DNA from: Sulfidibacterium sp964588415
Lineage (GTDB): Bacteria > Bacteroidota > Bacteroidia > Bacteroidales > F082
Direction of reading: 5' to 3'
Length of the DNA stretch: 16,075 nucleotides
NCBI GenBank assembly: GCA_964588415.1
Contig: CAZPPK010000060.1
Location: 1-16,075 of the forward strand
Positions 15,025-16,075 of the stretch are shown piece by piece; position 1 is the stretch's first letter; the number at the start of each line of letters is the position of its first letter. The notes under the pieces are model-generated. The model was not told the DNA's origin and did not search any database. It worked only from the letters and a program-made list of their open reading frames with translations. A program made the translations under genes and the position numbers.

Positions 15025-15063
15025 AAGGGCATGGAAAGGCTTTACAGCAGCCATGCCTTTTTT
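15025..15063 (+). terminator. Terminator of the aldolase gene
   Basis: GGCATGG (15028-15034) pairs perfectly with CCATGCC (15051-15057); three further pairs (AAG with TTT, one G-T wobble) extend it. Six T occupy 15058-15063. An in-frame ATG of the next ORF (15053) lies inside the 3' arm. Confidence 0.8.
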
Positions 15064-15079
15064 ATTGAATCTGATAGAA

Positions 15080-15481
15080 ATGCTTCATTATCCTCCAGAA
15101 ATACTGCTCGCCTTTGGCGAGACTTTTACCGAAACTGATGGAGCGTTTTTGAAATGGCTTCTTGAAAATAATTATCCTGAACTGGCTGCCCTCAGTAGCG
15201 CCATCAAAGGTAGCTATGAAGCTCAGAACTGGCTTATCAAAAATAAATTCCCCCATCTGGCAGTTCTCGACGAAGCCATCGACAACAAAACAGATGCTTT
15301 TGAATGGCTAAAAAAGTATCACTATGATTTTTTGATTGTCTTTGTCGATGCTGTACACGAAAAAGAAGTGGCCTTGAAATGGCTGAAAGACAATAACCTG
15401 CAAATATTTATTCTTCTGGTAGCAAAAATCAGGAATTTTCGCAGTAATCAAACTTTTGATTACCACAAAATTCATTTCTAA
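15080..15481 (+). CDS. Small helical repeat protein with an exact 25-residue period, function unknown
   Basis: I do not recognise a named family. From ATG 15080 the protein has 133 residues and consists of four repeats marked by Trp at 26, 51, 76 and 101, exactly 25 residues apart. The pattern is W-L-x3-N-(Y/F)-P-x-L-A-x-L-x-x-A-I, about five polar residues, then A-x-x before the next W. The first 25 residues look like an N-terminal half repeat (YPPEILLAFGE), and the C-terminus NQTFDYHKIHF is a different cap. This suggests a two-helix-per-repeat solenoid, probably a binding protein, with no signal peptide or membrane span. The frame also opens at ATG 15053, but that codon lies inside the aldolase terminator. 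No promoter box is visible, so it may depend on readthrough from the aldolase gene. Confidence 0.7.
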   Translation: MLHYPPEILLAFGETFTETDGAFLKWLLENNYPELAALSSAIKGSYEAQNWLIKNKFPHLAVLDEAIDNKTDAFEWLKKYHYDFLIVFVDAVHEKEVALKWLKDNNLQIFILLVAKIRNFRSNQTFDYHKIHF

Positions 15482-15486
15482 AAAAT

Positions 15487-15518
15487 GAACTACCCCCGCC
15501 GCAGAGCAGCGGGGTATC
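15487..15518 (+). repeat. Palindromic repeat, family A, copy 2
   Basis: TACCCC (15491-15496) pairs with GGGGTA (15511-15516), and the stem continues with GC/GC pairs around an AGA loop, with one bulge and one mismatch. It shares GAACTACCCC-type, GCAGAGC and GGGGTAT-type blocks with the inverted copy at 54-88. Confidence 0.65.
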
Positions 15519-15530
15519 AAAAGGAGATTA

Positions 15531-15559
15531 TTAATCGCCCCAAGGGGCGGGGAATTAAT
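15531..15559. repeat. GC-rich palindrome flanked by TTAAT
   Basis: CGCCCC (15536-15541) and GGGGCG (15544-15549) form a perfect inverted repeat with AA between, flanked by ATTAATC on the left and ATTAATC on the right. It is the second of three hairpins in a row. Confidence 0.6.
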
Positions 15560-15565
15560 CCCTTG

Positions 15566-15580
15566 TCCGCCTCAGGCGGA
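15566..15580. repeat. Perfect hairpin TCCGCC-TCA-GGCGGA
   Basis: A six-base-pair perfect stem with a three-base loop is followed by TT and eight A. It is the third hairpin of the cluster. It has no T-run on either downstream side that would make it a clear terminator. Confidence 0.6.
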
Positions 15581-15648
15581 TTAAAAAAAACAGGCTTTCA
15601 AAAGCGACCTTTGTGCGGTAAAATTGTAAAATAGGGAAAAGGAAAGTC

Positions 15649-16045
15649 ATGTCTACCAATTTATTAGATCATTTGTCCAAAAGGTATTACAGGCAACAAA
15701 TAAGCCAACCTAAGAAGACCGGATCTTTTCTTACAGTTTCCCGTCAAACAGGTTGCGAAGCCACGGAAATAGCTGCTGAACTGATAAAGGTCTTCCAGAA
15801 ATGAGGCCGTTCGTTGAGCATGCCTGAACAAAGAAATTCTGGATAAGTCTGCCGAGATGTTGCACTTTGAGCGACAAAAGTTGGATCACGATTTCATCAC
15901 AACACGGGGTAGTGCCATGGACGAGGTTATCAAGTCTTTGTCAATGTGTTATTATGTGAATGACAAAAAAATCAGGGAGGCCATTGCCGACATCATTAGA
16001 CGTAATGCTATAAAAGGAAATGTTATTAACCTGAGTTCGATATAA
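15649..16045 (+). pseudogene. Frame-broken cytidylate-kinase-like gene
   Basis: The N-terminal part, from ATG 15649 after a GGAAA purine run, gives 51 residues (MSTNLLDHLSKRYY, then FLTVSRQTGCEATEIAAEL) ending at TGA 15802. A middle piece (RPFVEHA) is readable in another frame. From about 15826 a third piece, LNKEILDKSAEML through KIREAIADIIRRNAIKGNVI, continues to TAA 16043. Together these follow the order of cytidylate-kinase-like proteins (SRE/Q-x-G-C nucleotide-binding start, then NKEIL, then a helix ending in GNVIIVGRGG). At least two frameshifts separate the pieces, and the expected IVGRGG is replaced by NLSSI and a stop. Sequencing error could explain the frameshifts but not easily the lost C-terminus. 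Confidence 0.6.
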
Positions 16046-16075
16046 GATTTATCTCACAGAAAGCCAATAGTGGGC

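Noticed and set aside
15566..15590. Terminator for the repeat protein or the pseudogene.
   Set aside because: The perfect hairpin is followed by A residues, not T, on the plus strand, and no T-run follows on the minus strand.
1..16075. CRISPR array, toxin-antitoxin pair, restriction or other defence system.
   Set aside because: I found no regularly spaced long repeats with unique spacers and no genes with such motifs. The regular repeats present are the 11-bp boxes and the 25-residue protein repeat.

Overview
The window looks like chromosomal DNA from a member of the Bacteroidota, probably class Bacteroidia. The evidence is: many perfect TAnnTTTG (-7) promoter boxes; almost no Shine-Dalgarno sequences; a long PurF-like protein; the Bacteroidota-style XseA; an ExbB with a signal peptide followed by two ExbD genes; and AT-rich intergenic DNA with palindromic repeats. 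I see no phage, integrase, transposase, CRISPR array or classical defence genes. It is mostly housekeeping sequence, and the more interesting signals are small proteins, promoter architecture and repeats.

Layout. 1-356 is gene-free and holds repeat elements. 357-2258 (-) is a long amidophosphoribosyltransferase-like gene, divergent from a GNAT acetyltransferase (2367-2822, +). The overlapping pair xseA-xseB (2994-4608, +) encodes exonuclease VII and ends in a terminator. It is followed by a possible decayed ORF (4662-4804). An ABC ATPase and its permease (7263-4806, -) form an exporter of unknown substrate. Divergent from it is tatD-ansA (7454-9268, +), with a 3-base gap between the genes. 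Then come tRNA-Ser(GGA) (9301-9388) and a four-gene proton-motive-force energising operon, exbB / small membrane protein / exbD / exbD (9535-11862), which ends in a strong terminator. A convergent Hsp20 gene (12455-12033, -), a flippase-like membrane protein (12730-13785), class II fructose-bisphosphate aldolase (13931-15010) and a small repeat protein with an exact 25-residue period (15080-15481) follow. The right end holds a cluster of three palindromes and a frame-broken cytidylate-kinase-like pseudogene (15649-16045).

How the genes work together. Exonuclease VII needs both xse subunits, which here are joined by an 8-base overlap. The ABC ATPase and permease form one exporter. ExbB and the two ExbD proteins should form an inner-membrane motor that powers TonB-type outer-membrane transport, and the 144-residue membrane protein between them is a candidate extra subunit. 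TatD and asparaginase are co-transcribed but have no evident shared pathway. The other genes appear to be independent units with their own -7 boxes and terminators.

Start sites were corrected where the longest open frame began at a doubtful codon (acetyltransferase, tatD, ABC ATPase, permease, repeat protein). I could not run database searches, so family names rest on motifs I recognise.
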